Shown piece by piece: positions 54,770 through 63,027 of a DNA stretch of 64,000 nucleotides. The stretch's first letter is position 1. Each line of letters opens with the position of its first letter. A model generated the notes under the pieces. The model was given only the letters and a program-made list of their open reading frames with translations, did not search any database and had not been told where the DNA came from. This DNA is from Desulfomonile tiedjei DSM 6799 (lineage in GTDB: Bacteria > Desulfobacterota > Desulfomonilia > Desulfomonilales > Desulfomonilaceae): NCBI RefSeq assembly GCF_000266945.1, contig NC_018025.1:4592001-4656000 (forward strand). The letters are read 5' to 3'. A program made the position numbers and the translations under genes.

Positions 54770-55143
54770 TAGGGGGGATCGGCGTCCCGAAAGTGTCTCA
54801 AAATTCTCGAATACACAACAAATCGTGCCACGATTATCCATCTCTATAAGCTGACAGCGTGGCCAATGTAGGATGCGATGACCAACGGGAATCGCATCAG
54901 TCGAGGTCTTTCGCGACCGATGCGATTCGCTTCGCTCATCACATCCTACGTGAGCTACAATCAGTCTGGGAAGACTATGAGAAATTCGTGCCACCATCTG
55001 GGACAAATTTCGACTTTTGAGACAGTCTCTCCCTTCCGGTCCATTCTATGGATATCATTGATCATATGAAAAATGTGCCGGCACGGAGGCCGGCACCCAC
55101 CAATATTCTTATTTTCGATCAGACATTGATTTTTGACAATTTT
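54770..55143. repeat. Long dispersed palindromic element with internal GCGATTCGCTTCGCTCA repeat
   Basis: It begins with GGATCGGCGTCCCG and ATCGTGCCACGATT and ends with GTGCCGGCACGGAGGCCGGCAC and TTTTGACAATTTTA, the long variant also seen split at 16550-17007. Its middle contains a palindrome, GTAGGATGCGATGA...TCATCACATCCTAC (54868-54949), of the type common in many bacteria. No gene is supported between 54650 and 55168. Confidence 0.7.
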
Positions 55144-55168
55144 ACAGCCTTGGATCAAGGCGATCAGT

Positions 55169-57244
55169 CTATTTTGCCGTCGATCCGATAAACGAAAAAT
55201 CTGCGATTTGGATGAAGAAATCCGCTATCTTCCGCAGCAGCCCGAGGCGGTTGTTTCTCAACTGTTCGTCTTCCACCATCACCATGACTTTATCGAACAA
55301 AGTGTCTATCGGTGCTTTCAGTTCAGTCATCAGTTCCAGCGCTTTGGCGTAATTGCCGGAATCGATGAGCGGAGCTGATTGTGCGGCAACTTCCTGAAAT
55401 TTTGAAAAAAGCTGTTTCTCAGATTCTTCCTGGAACAAATCGGGAGAACACTCTGTAGGCTCCACATTTTTCAGTATGTTCACCACCCGTTTGAATCCGA
55501 TCATGATGGAGTCGAAATCCGGTCGCATTTTCCACTGATTCAAAGCTTCTACCCGGCGACGAGCGTCCACGACATCATCAAACCGAGCCCGCACCACTGC
55601 TTCGACCACATCGAGAGAAAACTCCCGGGATGTATGGAAATTGACAAACCTGGTGCGGAAAAATTCAAGCACGTCAGCTTCCACTTCCGATAGACCTCTG
55701 GTTCGCTTATCACCGATGAGCTTCACTGCCTCCCTGATGAGCCAGGGAAGGTCCACGGGCCTGTCGAGATTCATCAGGATCTGGATGATCCCAAGCGCAT
55801 TGCGCCGCAACCCGTACGGGTCTGCAGCTCCGGTTGGAATCAAACCTACGCTGAAACAGCCTGCGATCGTGTCCATTCTGTCTGCGATGGAAACGAGTGA
55901 GCCAACGATCCCTTTGGGAAGACTGTCTCCCGCAAATGCAGGAAGATAGTGTTCTCGCACTGCAGTTGATACTTCTTCAGGCTCCCCGTCCATTTTCGCG
56001 TAGTAGCTTCCGATAATTCCCTGCAGCTCAGGAAATTCATAGACAATACCCGTTTCCAGGTCACACTTGCATAAGAGAGACGCGTGCTTCACCACGTCCA
56101 CTTTGTCCGGAGCAAGCTTTTTCGCCAGCATCATTGCAAGCTCTGTAAATCTTTCCACTTTCTCGTGCGCTGTTCCTAATTTCGAGTGGAACACCACACC
56201 CTTGAGTGCCTCTAATCGTTCCATGAGAGGAACTTTTCGATCCTCACGGAAATAAAAGCGTGCATCTTCCAGCCGCGCTTTCAGCACTCTCTGATGACCG
56301 CGCAAAGACATCTGCGGATCCTGGACAGGAGTATTATTGACTGCAATGAAACGGTTCGTGATGCGCCCGCCGTCGTCCTGCACGGAAAAGTATCGCTGGT
56401 GTTTTTTCATGCAGGTGATGAGGATCGAAGCCGGGAGTTCCAGGAAATCCGCGGAGAATTCTCCCATGACAGGGTACGGGCTTTCCACGAGATACGTTAT
56501 TTCATCCAGAAGATCCGGTTCCTCGAATACTTTCAGACCTTTCGACGCTGCAAGCTCTTGCACGAGCCGCGAAATTTCCGAACGCCTCCGCCCTGGATCG
56601 ATAACGACTCCGTGATTCTCGAGGGAATCGCGGAACTGGTCGAACCCTGAAACCGCGAAATTTCCCGGATTGGTGAACCTGTGGCCTCGGGTGCTGTTTC
56701 CGGTTTGAATGTTTCCGAAACTGAACGGAATGACCTGTCCCTCGAAAAGAGCGACAATCCAGTGAACGGGACGGGCGAACCTGACGTCCAGTCCCATCCA
56801 ACGCATGGTCTTGGGAAAGCTGATCTTTTCCAACAGAACAGGAAGCTCTTCCGAGAGCACCTCAACCGTGGGACGTCCTTCTTCTCTCTTGCGGACTGCC
56901 ACCTGCTCGCCCTTCGAGGTGCTCACAATCAGCAGGTCTTTCACGTTTACACCCTGGCTTCTGGCAAACCCTTCTGCAGCTTTGGTAGGATTTCCGTGCT
57001 CATCGAATGCCGCAGATTTTGCCGGACCGGTCTTTTCTATTTCCACAGAGGATTGCACCGGGGCGACATCCAGGGCTCTGAAAATGAGCCGTCTGGGAGT
57101 GGCGTACCATTCCTGTGAACTGTACGAAATACGTGCATTATCCAGGAGCCTCCCGAAAAGCTCACAAAAGGACTGAGTGGCCGGTGGAATGAAGCTCGCG
57201 GGGATCTCTTCGGTTCCTATTTCCAGGAGAAATTCGCCCTTCAT
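55169..57244 (-). CDS. glyS: Glycine-tRNA ligase beta subunit
   Basis: The 691-residue protein is the tRNA-binding and HD-like subunit of the tetrameric alpha2beta2 enzyme. It begins [17 protein letters not shown] and contains the internal [31 protein letters not shown] and [14 protein letters not shown] of bacterial GlyS. Full length for the family. Its ATG overlaps the glyQ stop (ATGA), so the two are translated together. The alpha2beta2 form is typical of most bacteria. Confidence 0.97.
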   Translation of the reverse strand: MKGEFLLEIGTEEIPASFIPPATQSFCELFGRLLDNARISYSSQEWYATPRRLIFRALDVAPVQSSVEIEKTGPAKSAAFDEHGNPTKAAEGFARSQGVNVKDLLIVSTSKGEQVAVRKREEGRPTVEVLSEELPVLLEKISFPKTMRWMGLDVRFARPVHWIVALFEGQVIPFSFGNIQTGNSTRGHRFTNPGNFAVSGFDQFRDSLENHGVVIDPGRRRSEISRLVQELAASKGLKVFEEPDLLDEITYLVESPYPVMGEFSADFLELPASILITCMKKHQRYFSVQDDGGRITNRFIAVNNTPVQDPQMSLRGHQRVLKARLEDARFYFREDRKVPLMERLEALKGVVFHSKLGTAHEKVERFTELAMMLAKKLAPDKVDVVKHASLLCKCDLETGIVYEFPELQGIIGSYYAKMDGEPEEVSTAVREHYLPAFAGDSLPKGIVGSLVSIADRMDTIAGCFSVGLIPTGAADPYGLRRNALGIIQILMNLDRPVDLPWLIREAVKLIGDKRTRGLSEVEADVLEFFRTRFVNFHTSREFSLDVVEAVVRARFDDVVDARRRVEALNQWKMRPDFDSIMIGFKRVVNILKNVEPTECSPDLFQEESEKQLFSKFQEVAAQSAPLIDSGNYAKALELMTELKAPIDTLFDKVMVMVEDEQLRNNRLGLLRKIADFFIQIADFSFIGSTAK

Positions 57245-58143
57245 GACTTCGCCCCGCTTTCGCTGAATTTGTTCAACAAAGGAAATCCCATGGCCTCACG
57301 CTGGGCCAGGTATGCCGCAGCAGCCTTTCGAGCCAGATTGCGGACCCGGTGAATGTATGCGGTTCGCTCAGCCACACTTATTGCTCCGCGTGCATCCAAA
57401 ACGTTAAAGACGTGGGAGCATTTGAGACAGAAATCATACCCGGGCAGCACGAGCGGTTCCTCTAAATCGAAGAGGTTATTGGATTCGGTTTCGTAAAGAT
57501 CGAATAGCGTGAACAGCATCCCTATGTCCGCCTTGTCGAAATTGTAGATCGAACCCTCTACCTCGGACCGGTGGTGAATGTCACCGTACGTGATGTCACC
57601 TGTCCATTTGAGATCGTAAATGCTCTCGACTCCCTGAAGATACATGCAAATCCGTTCAATCCCATAGGTGAGTTCCACGGAAACGGGCTTCAGGTCTATA
57701 CCTCCTGCCTGCTGAAAATAGGTGAACTGGGTGATTTCCATACCATCCAGCCACACTTCCCAACCGACTCCCCAGGCTCCCAGGGTCGGAGATTCCCAGT
57801 CATCCTCCACGAACCGGATGTCGTGCTCCAGAGGGTTGATTCCGAAAGCTGAGAGAGACTGGATATAGATGTCCTGTATTTCCAGAGGTGAAGGTTTCAA
57901 GATCACCTGATATTGGTAGTACTGCTGTAAACGGTTGGGATTTTCTCCGTAGCGTCCGTCCGTGGGTCTGCGAGACGGCTCCACGTACGCGACGTTCCAC
58001 GGTTCCGGCCCGAGAACCCTGAGGAAAGTTGCCGGGTTCATTGTTCCCGCGCCTTTTTCCATGTCATAGGGCTGCTGAATAATACATCCCCGGTCGGACC
58101 AGAACTTTTCCAGGGAGAGTATCAACTCCTGAAATGTAAGCAT
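57241..58143 (-). CDS. glyQ: Glycine-tRNA ligase alpha subunit
   Basis: The 300-residue protein is the catalytic subunit; it activates glycine and charges tRNA-Gly with GlyS. It begins [20 protein letters not shown] and has [18 protein letters not shown] and [22 protein letters not shown] 58143 has GAGGA 6 nt upstream; the frame to 58212 adds residues not in the family. The promoter at 58203 lies about 60 bp upstream. Confidence 0.97.
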   Translation of the reverse strand: MLTFQELILSLEKFWSDRGCIIQQPYDMEKGAGTMNPATFLRVLGPEPWNVAYVEPSRRPTDGRYGENPNRLQQYYQYQVILKPSPLEIQDIYIQSLSAFGINPLEHDIRFVEDDWESPTLGAWGVGWEVWLDGMEITQFTYFQQAGGIDLKPVSVELTYGIERICMYLQGVESIYDLKWTGDITYGDIHHRSEVEGSIYNFDKADIGMLFTLFDLYETESNNLFDLEEPLVLPGYDFCLKCSHVFNVLDARGAISVAERTAYIHRVRNLARKAAAAYLAQREAMGFPLLNKFSESGAKS

Positions 58144-58202
58144 GTCAATCCTCGTACGAGTCATTCTGCCGGTGCAAGAATAAAAGTGGGCAGCAACAGA
58201 AT

Positions 58203-58231
58203 TTTTTAACACCCGCGCTGACGCGAGTCAA
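58203..58231 (-). promoter_or_regulatory. Candidate sigma-70 promoter of glyQS
   Basis: Reading leftward, TTGACT (58231-58226) is separated by exactly 17 bp from TAAAAA (58208-58203), five and four matches to the consensus. Transcription would start near 58196, giving a 50-nt leader to glyQ. Confidence 0.6.
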
Positions 58232-58416
58232 GTCTGGCGGAAAATTAGCAGTGGATCAGTTTGAAAAATATGCTTCGAGTCTCTCCTGTGTTTTTTATAT
58301 CTTGACAAAAAATCATGGGTGTGATTTGACGCGTATTCGGAAAAGCCCCGGGTTTATTGAGGTGTGACGGGTATATTAGTTTTAAAATTTTCGAGGAAGA
58401 TAAGAGTTATTTCCAC

Positions 58417-59250
58417 ATGACAAGTTTTATTTGGACTCTTTTGACATATTTTATGGCTGCAATGGGGCTTTTTTGGTTAATTCTAAAAATGTTAGAGTTT
58501 TTTTTCCCTTCAATTCTGCCGTGGCTTAATTGGAGATGGACGTTTTCAGGTATTGTTGTCACGTCACTTCTCTATGCAGCAATTAGGGTTTGGCCTTGGC
58601 GTCCGATCAGACTTCCAATAGCAGGGACAGACGCCCACATTACCATTCGTTTTGATGACATCCTAAAAAGTGAGGGCAATATTGCAATAGCATCTAGCAA
58701 CTTCTTTAATACTGACTTGAGCTTTATATCAAAATCTAGTTTGCTCGGACAGTATATACTGAAATATTTTAATGGAGGTACAGCAAGAATTGAGGAGGGA
58801 ATATCCAGATCTTTACAGCATATTACTCCCGAAAAAGTCATCGTATCTAGAGGTAAACCGCTATCATATCCAATAGGAACTGTGGCGATGTTCGATGGGC
58901 CTAAGAATAACAAGGTGTTTCTGTTAGCAATTACAGAGATTTTGGAAGAAGATAACGAAGAAAAAATAACCTCAAGCGCTTCGAACGTACAAAAAGCCTT
59001 GGAAACTTTGTGGGATAGGGCAGAACAGAATATTAATGATGGAATATTAAATATGGTGCCTCTCGGATCAGGAATATCGCATAGTTTTCATCGTCTTGTA
59101 GAATCTGTGATGTTTATCGCCCTTTCCTTCGTTAAACGCTGCAAAATAAGGCGCCCTTGTTCGGAATTAGTCATTTTTATTAGAAAATCTGACGTTAAAT
59201 TAAAGGATTATGGTGCCCTAAAGCAAATAATTGAAGCTATAACAGGGTGA
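58417..59250 (+). CDS. Two-helix membrane protein with ThsA-type macro-like domain (Thoeris effector candidate)
   Basis: The 277-residue protein has two N-terminal membrane helices (about 3-30, 37-58) and a cytoplasmic domain (about 75-240): ITIRFDDILKSEGNIAIASSNFFNT, SLLGQYI, YPIGTVAMF, ETLWDRA, VPLGSGISHSFHRL. This order matches, from memory, the TM-macro ThsA effectors of type II Thoeris, which bind a TIR-made ADP-ribose signal (His-ADPR) and damage the membrane. No TIR (ThsB) gene is in the window. The gene is visibly A+T-richer than its neighbours and a transposase remnant follows, suggesting transfer. A possible promoter has TTGACA at 58302 but a weak -10. ATG 58417 is the likely start. 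Confidence 0.7.
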   Translation: MTSFIWTLLTYFMAAMGLFWLILKMLEFFFPSILPWLNWRWTFSGIVVTSLLYAAIRVWPWRPIRLPIAGTDAHITIRFDDILKSEGNIAIASSNFFNTDLSFISKSSLLGQYILKYFNGGTARIEEGISRSLQHITPEKVIVSRGKPLSYPIGTVAMFDGPKNNKVFLLAITEILEEDNEEKITSSASNVQKALETLWDRAEQNINDGILNMVPLGSGISHSFHRLVESVMFIALSFVKRCKIRRPCSELVIFIRKSDVKLKDYGALKQIIEAITG

Positions 59251-59266
59251 CCTACAACTGATTATC

Positions 59267-59480
59267 TCACAGGTTAACTAATTCCTTCACACGTGATCCG
59301 ACGCACCAGCTTCCATAGCAGGCGTGACTCTCAGGTCCGATGCACTCGCCCAAATTGTAATACACGAAGTGAAGGACTACCGCAGCAGCTAAGTTCTCAA
59401 CTTTCTTTGAGAATGCGTTTTTTAGCCGTATAAATCTTCGCATAGACATGCGCATTGTAACTGTTCTACATAGCTCGTGG
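59267..59480 (-). pseudogene. C-terminal remnant of a DDE transposase (IS1-like group)
   Basis: The reading frame includes TMRMSMRRFIRLKNAFSKK and VENLAAAVVLHFVYYN, which match from memory the C-terminal pattern LTMRMSMRRFTRLTNAFSKK and ENHAHAVALHFMHYNF of a widespread transposase group. After YYN the frame becomes degenerate (the expected HKTLR-TPAMAAGV part is recognisable only out of phase) and everything upstream is lost. It lies directly after the macro-domain gene. Confidence 0.65.
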
Positions 59481-59626
59481 ATATGTGGCGCTGTCAGAGT
59501 TGCCTTTTAACCCGCATAATGCAGACGAAGCAAGTGCCCCGCCCTGCTATTCAATCGCGATTTGCTTCTCCCCGTCTTGTCGGTATAATGCCTCGAAAAA
59601 AATGATCCGTGACGAAAGGAAGACGT

Positions 59627-60352
59627 ATGTTGATTCGGCCGCGAGCCGTCATGTTAGGCTTTGTTTTTTGGTCATTGTGCGCGACTGCGGGGGCATCGGA
59701 CCCTCAGCTTCTTGAAAAAGGCAAATCAGCTCTGGAAGCAGGGCTTTCTGATGAGGCCATATCTCTGTTTACTCAACTTATCGGCATCGATCCCTCCGCA
59801 GCCAATTATAATCAGAGAGGCCTTGCGTATTCAGCGGCAGGCAGGGACGGCCTCGCAGTCCGCGACTTCGAGAAAGCGGCATCTCTCGAACCGCAACAGC
59901 CTCTCTACCACCTCAGAAAAGGAGCCGCCCTGACCCGCATTGGCAACTATCAGGAGGCTGTGAAAAGCTTATCTCGAGCTTTGGAATTAGAACCTGATAA
60001 TTTTCAAACCTTCGCGTATCGAGCGAGGGCTTTCTTTCATCTGGGACAGGCTAACGCTGCAATGGACGATTTGACCAGGGCAATTCGCCGTAATCCCAGC
60101 AATGCGTCGCTCTACAAGCTCAGAGGCGACATCCTCTCATCCGCTGGTGAATTCGACAGTGCGATACAAGATTACGATACCGTTATCAGGCTTAAACCCA
60201 ATGATTCAGCGGCGTACAACAACAGAGGCATAGCGCTTGCCCAATTGGGAAAGCTGCGGGAAGCGGTGGACGATCTCAACAGGGCTATGGACATAGCATC
60301 GTCCACTCCGTCTCAAATGCAGGTACCTGGAGTCCAGGGCAACCCATGGTAG
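59627..60352 (+). CDS. Exported TPR-repeat protein
   Basis: The 241-residue protein has a signal peptide (about 6-22, ending ASD) and about six tetratricopeptide repeats (A-xx-LxxGxxxxA pattern, with YHLRKGAALTRIGNYQEAV and AAYNNRGIALAQLGKLREAV). It probably binds partner proteins in the periplasm. ATG 59627 follows AAAGGAAG; a GTG at 59609 is less likely. It precedes the RDD membrane gene by 84 bp, on the same strand. Confidence 0.8.
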   Translation: MLIRPRAVMLGFVFWSLCATAGASDPQLLEKGKSALEAGLSDEAISLFTQLIGIDPSAANYNQRGLAYSAAGRDGLAVRDFEKAASLEPQQPLYHLRKGAALTRIGNYQEAVKSLSRALELEPDNFQTFAYRARAFFHLGQANAAMDDLTRAIRRNPSNASLYKLRGDILSSAGEFDSAIQDYDTVIRLKPNDSAAYNNRGIALAQLGKLREAVDDLNRAMDIASSTPSQMQVPGVQGNPW

Positions 60353-60436
60353 TTCGATCGATACTCGTTTAACGATGGCATTAGAAGCAGCATGAGAAAC
60401 AAGTCGGCAATCATGGAAATTCGTTGAGTGTCTCGT

Positions 60437-61714
60437 ATGGAATCCTATCGTTACGAAATAATCCTTGAGTCCGCCATTCAGGAGGGTCTCGAGCGCTCGC
60501 AGGTTGTCAAGAAGCTGGCCGCTCTGTTCAAACGAGACGAGCCTGCGATCGACAAGCTGCTCACACTGTGTCCGAGAATTATACGAAAAGATGTCGATCG
60601 TGAGACTGCACGTAAATACGTGATGCTCATAAAAGCTGCCGGGGGCACTGCCAGAATACGCATGGAGAAATCAGCAGAGACCCCGGCCCACACCGATTCG
60701 CCTGTTCAAGCCGATAGAGCTCTTCCAGAAAACCGTTCCGGTCAGCCTGTTCAAACCGACTCTCCGGCGCCGGAACCTGCAAACGATACTCCTTTAAAGG
60801 GGAGTGTGTTTGCTTATGCTTCCTCAGGAAGCGACGATCCGGCCCAGTCTGATTCGGTAGTGGAAAAAACAGCGGAATCGGGAAAGATATCGCATCTCTC
60901 GTGCCCGAGATGCGGTTACTCGGCCGAAAGAGAAGATGATGTGATGTTCGTCCGGGGTGATTGCCCTCGATGCGGACTGCTGGTGAGAAAAGAGTTGGCT
61001 CACGCAATTCAGGAAGATGATGAGCAGGAAGAACGTGAGATCGATCTCTATGAAGCCAAGATGCCTGCAACATGGGAAAGACGGGCCCTTGCTTCTTTGT
61101 ACCATTTTTCCCTTTTCCTTGCAGCTCATGCAGGTTTCACTTTGTTGTGCATTTTTCTTTTTGCTCCTCTGGAGTCTGTCGGGGATTACATTTTCCGGAA
61201 TTTCCTGCGCACAGGACTGGAGGCGTTTCCTCTATTTTCCGCAGTGGCGTTCATATTGGCAGCATGCATCGGAGTACCTTTGATTAATGGCGGTCGGACG
61301 TGGGCGCAGAGTAAATTCGAAATATCACTTCTTTATACTGATGAAGCCCAGACAGGTGGATTGTATTTCTCTCTCATTTTTCGCGCTGCAGCTATATGTG
61401 CTATCAGTTTCGTACCCGGTCTGTTTGTTGGCTGGGTGGCGCAGAGCATGAATTGGCTCCGGCACGAGATTATCTGGTTTATCATCATGACCGTGTGCGC
61501 TGCTCTTTCCTGGGGGGCTGCTTGCTACTATGCCTTGAAGCGCCCGGACAAGCGCAGTCTTCTCGATTTGGCTGCAGGCACGATCCAGGTAGAAGAGACA
61601 GTCCTTCCCGACAAAGCTCGAATGATGGCATTTGGTCTATTTGCTGCAGCAACAGGTTTTTGGATTGTTCTCGGCATCCTGCTGCCCTTACTGCAAAGAT
61701 TTGTGAAATTCTGA
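60437..61714 (+). CDS. Zinc-ribbon and RDD-like multi-helix membrane protein
   Basis: The roughly 425-residue protein has three parts. The N-terminal 70 residues (YRYEIILESAIQEGLERSQVVKKLAALFK) look like a small alpha/beta domain that recalls the L7/L12 C-terminal fold. A Glu/Ser/Pro linker follows. Next is a two-CxxC zinc ribbon (CPRCGYSA and CPRCGLLV, about 152-185). The C-terminal half has five to six helices with ISLLYTDEAQ and KRPDKRSLLDLAAGT, the RDD pattern. Its function is unknown. ATG 60437 or GTG 60428 could be the start. Confidence 0.7.
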   Translation: MESYRYEIILESAIQEGLERSQVVKKLAALFKRDEPAIDKLLTLCPRIIRKDVDRETARKYVMLIKAAGGTARIRMEKSAETPAHTDSPVQADRALPENRSGQPVQTDSPAPEPANDTPLKGSVFAYASSGSDDPAQSDSVVEKTAESGKISHLSCPRCGYSAEREDDVMFVRGDCPRCGLLVRKELAHAIQEDDEQEEREIDLYEAKMPATWERRALASLYHFSLFLAAHAGFTLLCIFLFAPLESVGDYIFRNFLRTGLEAFPLFSAVAFILAACIGVPLINGGRTWAQSKFEISLLYTDEAQTGGLYFSLIFRAAAICAISFVPGLFVGWVAQSMNWLRHEIIWFIIMTVCAALSWGAACYYALKRPDKRSLLDLAAGTIQVEETVLPDKARMMAFGLFAAATGFWIVLGILLPLLQRFVKF

Positions 61715-61841
61715 ACCTGCTCACTTTATGGGGAATCGTGAGAGACTATATAAAATAAGTCCCTATTGTTATCTCCTGAATTGCGAAATAGTACAAGATG
61801 TCATACTCGTACAGTTCAAATACATTTGGTGAGAGAAAAAC

Positions 61842-62756
61842 ATGTTCGAAGCCCTAAGTACGGTAATCGACAAAGAACTTTGCACGGGATGCGGCCTTTG
61901 CGTTGAAATATGCCCTGTGCAGGCCCTTTCAATACGCGACGGCAAAGCTGCGGTGACTGGATCGTTCTCGCTCAATTGCGGTCATTGCATGGCTGTCTGC
62001 CCTACAGAAGCAATTAAAGTCGGCGCTCTCGAATCGACAATGTCCAAATTCAAGACTTTCGCTGCCGATGACCGTTGGCTTTCGTACGGCGAGTACGACA
62101 CGACACAATTGGCCGGACTCATGGGATCGCGACGATCGTGCCGCAGTTTTCTCGACACACCCGTGGACAGGCGCATTCTTGAAGATTTGGTCAAATTAGG
62201 ATGTACAGCCCCTTCTGCTACGAATTGTCAGATGTGGACGTTTACCATTCTTCCCTGCAGAAAGGATGTGGAGCACCTCGGGAGGTTGATAGGGGACTTT
62301 TATGCCAAACTGAATGCAATGGCGGAAAAATCCTGGCTTCGTTCCATTATGAAACTCGTCGGAAAACCGGAACTCGATCAGTACTACAAAAACTATTATG
62401 AGTTCGTAAAACAGGGGATGGAGCAATTCAGGCAAACAGGCCGCGACCCGCTGTTTTACGGAGCACCTTCGGTCATAGTAGTAGCTTGCGATCAACGAGC
62501 GTCACTTCCCAAGGAAGATGCCATGCTCGCAACGCAAAATATGCTGCTTGCAGCTCACAGCCTGGGTCTCGGAAGTTGCCTGATAGGAATGGCCGTGGAA
62601 GCAATGAAGCATGAACCGAGCATTCGGCAGTCGTTGCACATTCCCGATACAGAGGCAGTCTATGCCATAATAGCTCTCGGTTATTCCCGCGAGACGTATG
62701 AGCGACAAACAGGCCGCAAGCAAGCTGCCATTCGTTTTTTTGAGACTTCTTCTTGA
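61842..62756 (+). CDS. Ferredoxin-nitroreductase fusion, second cluster missing one Cys
   Basis: The 304-residue protein has an N-terminal ferredoxin (about 1-60) and an FMN nitroreductase domain (about 90-300; RRSCRSFLDTPVD, APSATNCQMW). The first cluster motif is complete (C14-x2-C17-x2-C20-x3-C24-P). In the second, Ser43 takes the place of the first Cys (Ser43-x2-C46-x2-C49-x3-C53-P), the mirror case of the protein at 19071. GAGAG lies before the ATG. It could reduce an unknown acceptor; no partner is adjacent. Confidence 0.88.
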   Translation: MFEALSTVIDKELCTGCGLCVEICPVQALSIRDGKAAVTGSFSLNCGHCMAVCPTEAIKVGALESTMSKFKTFAADDRWLSYGEYDTTQLAGLMGSRRSCRSFLDTPVDRRILEDLVKLGCTAPSATNCQMWTFTILPCRKDVEHLGRLIGDFYAKLNAMAEKSWLRSIMKLVGKPELDQYYKNYYEFVKQGMEQFRQTGRDPLFYGAPSVIVVACDQRASLPKEDAMLATQNMLLAAHSLGLGSCLIGMAVEAMKHEPSIRQSLHIPDTEAVYAIIALGYSRETYERQTGRKQAAIRFFETSS

Positions 62757-62781
62757 TCCGAAGGTCGCGGACTGCAAATTC

Positions 62782-62968
62782 TATAGTCACTGCCAAAAAT
62801 TCTGTCGTTTATCCCGCGTGTGAATTACAGGATATTGGTAGTGACCGGCGTCCCTGCCGGTCCATTTTATCGATATCATTGATCATATTGAAGATGTGCC
62901 GGCAAGGAGGCACGGCACCTACCAGTACCCTTGTCCTCAATCGGACATTAGTTTTGACAATTCCTATA
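62782..62968 (+). mobile_element. Complete 187-bp MITE-like palindromic element (copy 4)
   Basis: From TATAGTCACTGCCAAAAAT to TTTTGACAATTCCTATA. It has the same length as copies 1-3. Inner hairpins are GACCGGCGTCCCTGCCGGTC and GTGCCGGC...GCACGGCAC. Its nearest relative is copy 3. It lies between convergent genes in a 270-bp gap with nothing else recognisable. Confidence 0.75.
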
Positions 62969-63027
62969 ATCTGCTGAATTTGCAGTCCCACTTCCGCTTA
63001 GTGCCTACTTTTAAAACTAAACCAACA

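Noticed and set aside
58302-58330. Promoter for the macro-domain gene (TTGACA at 58302)
   Set aside because: The -10 at 17 bp (TTTGAC) matches only three of six positions, so it is not listed as a feature.
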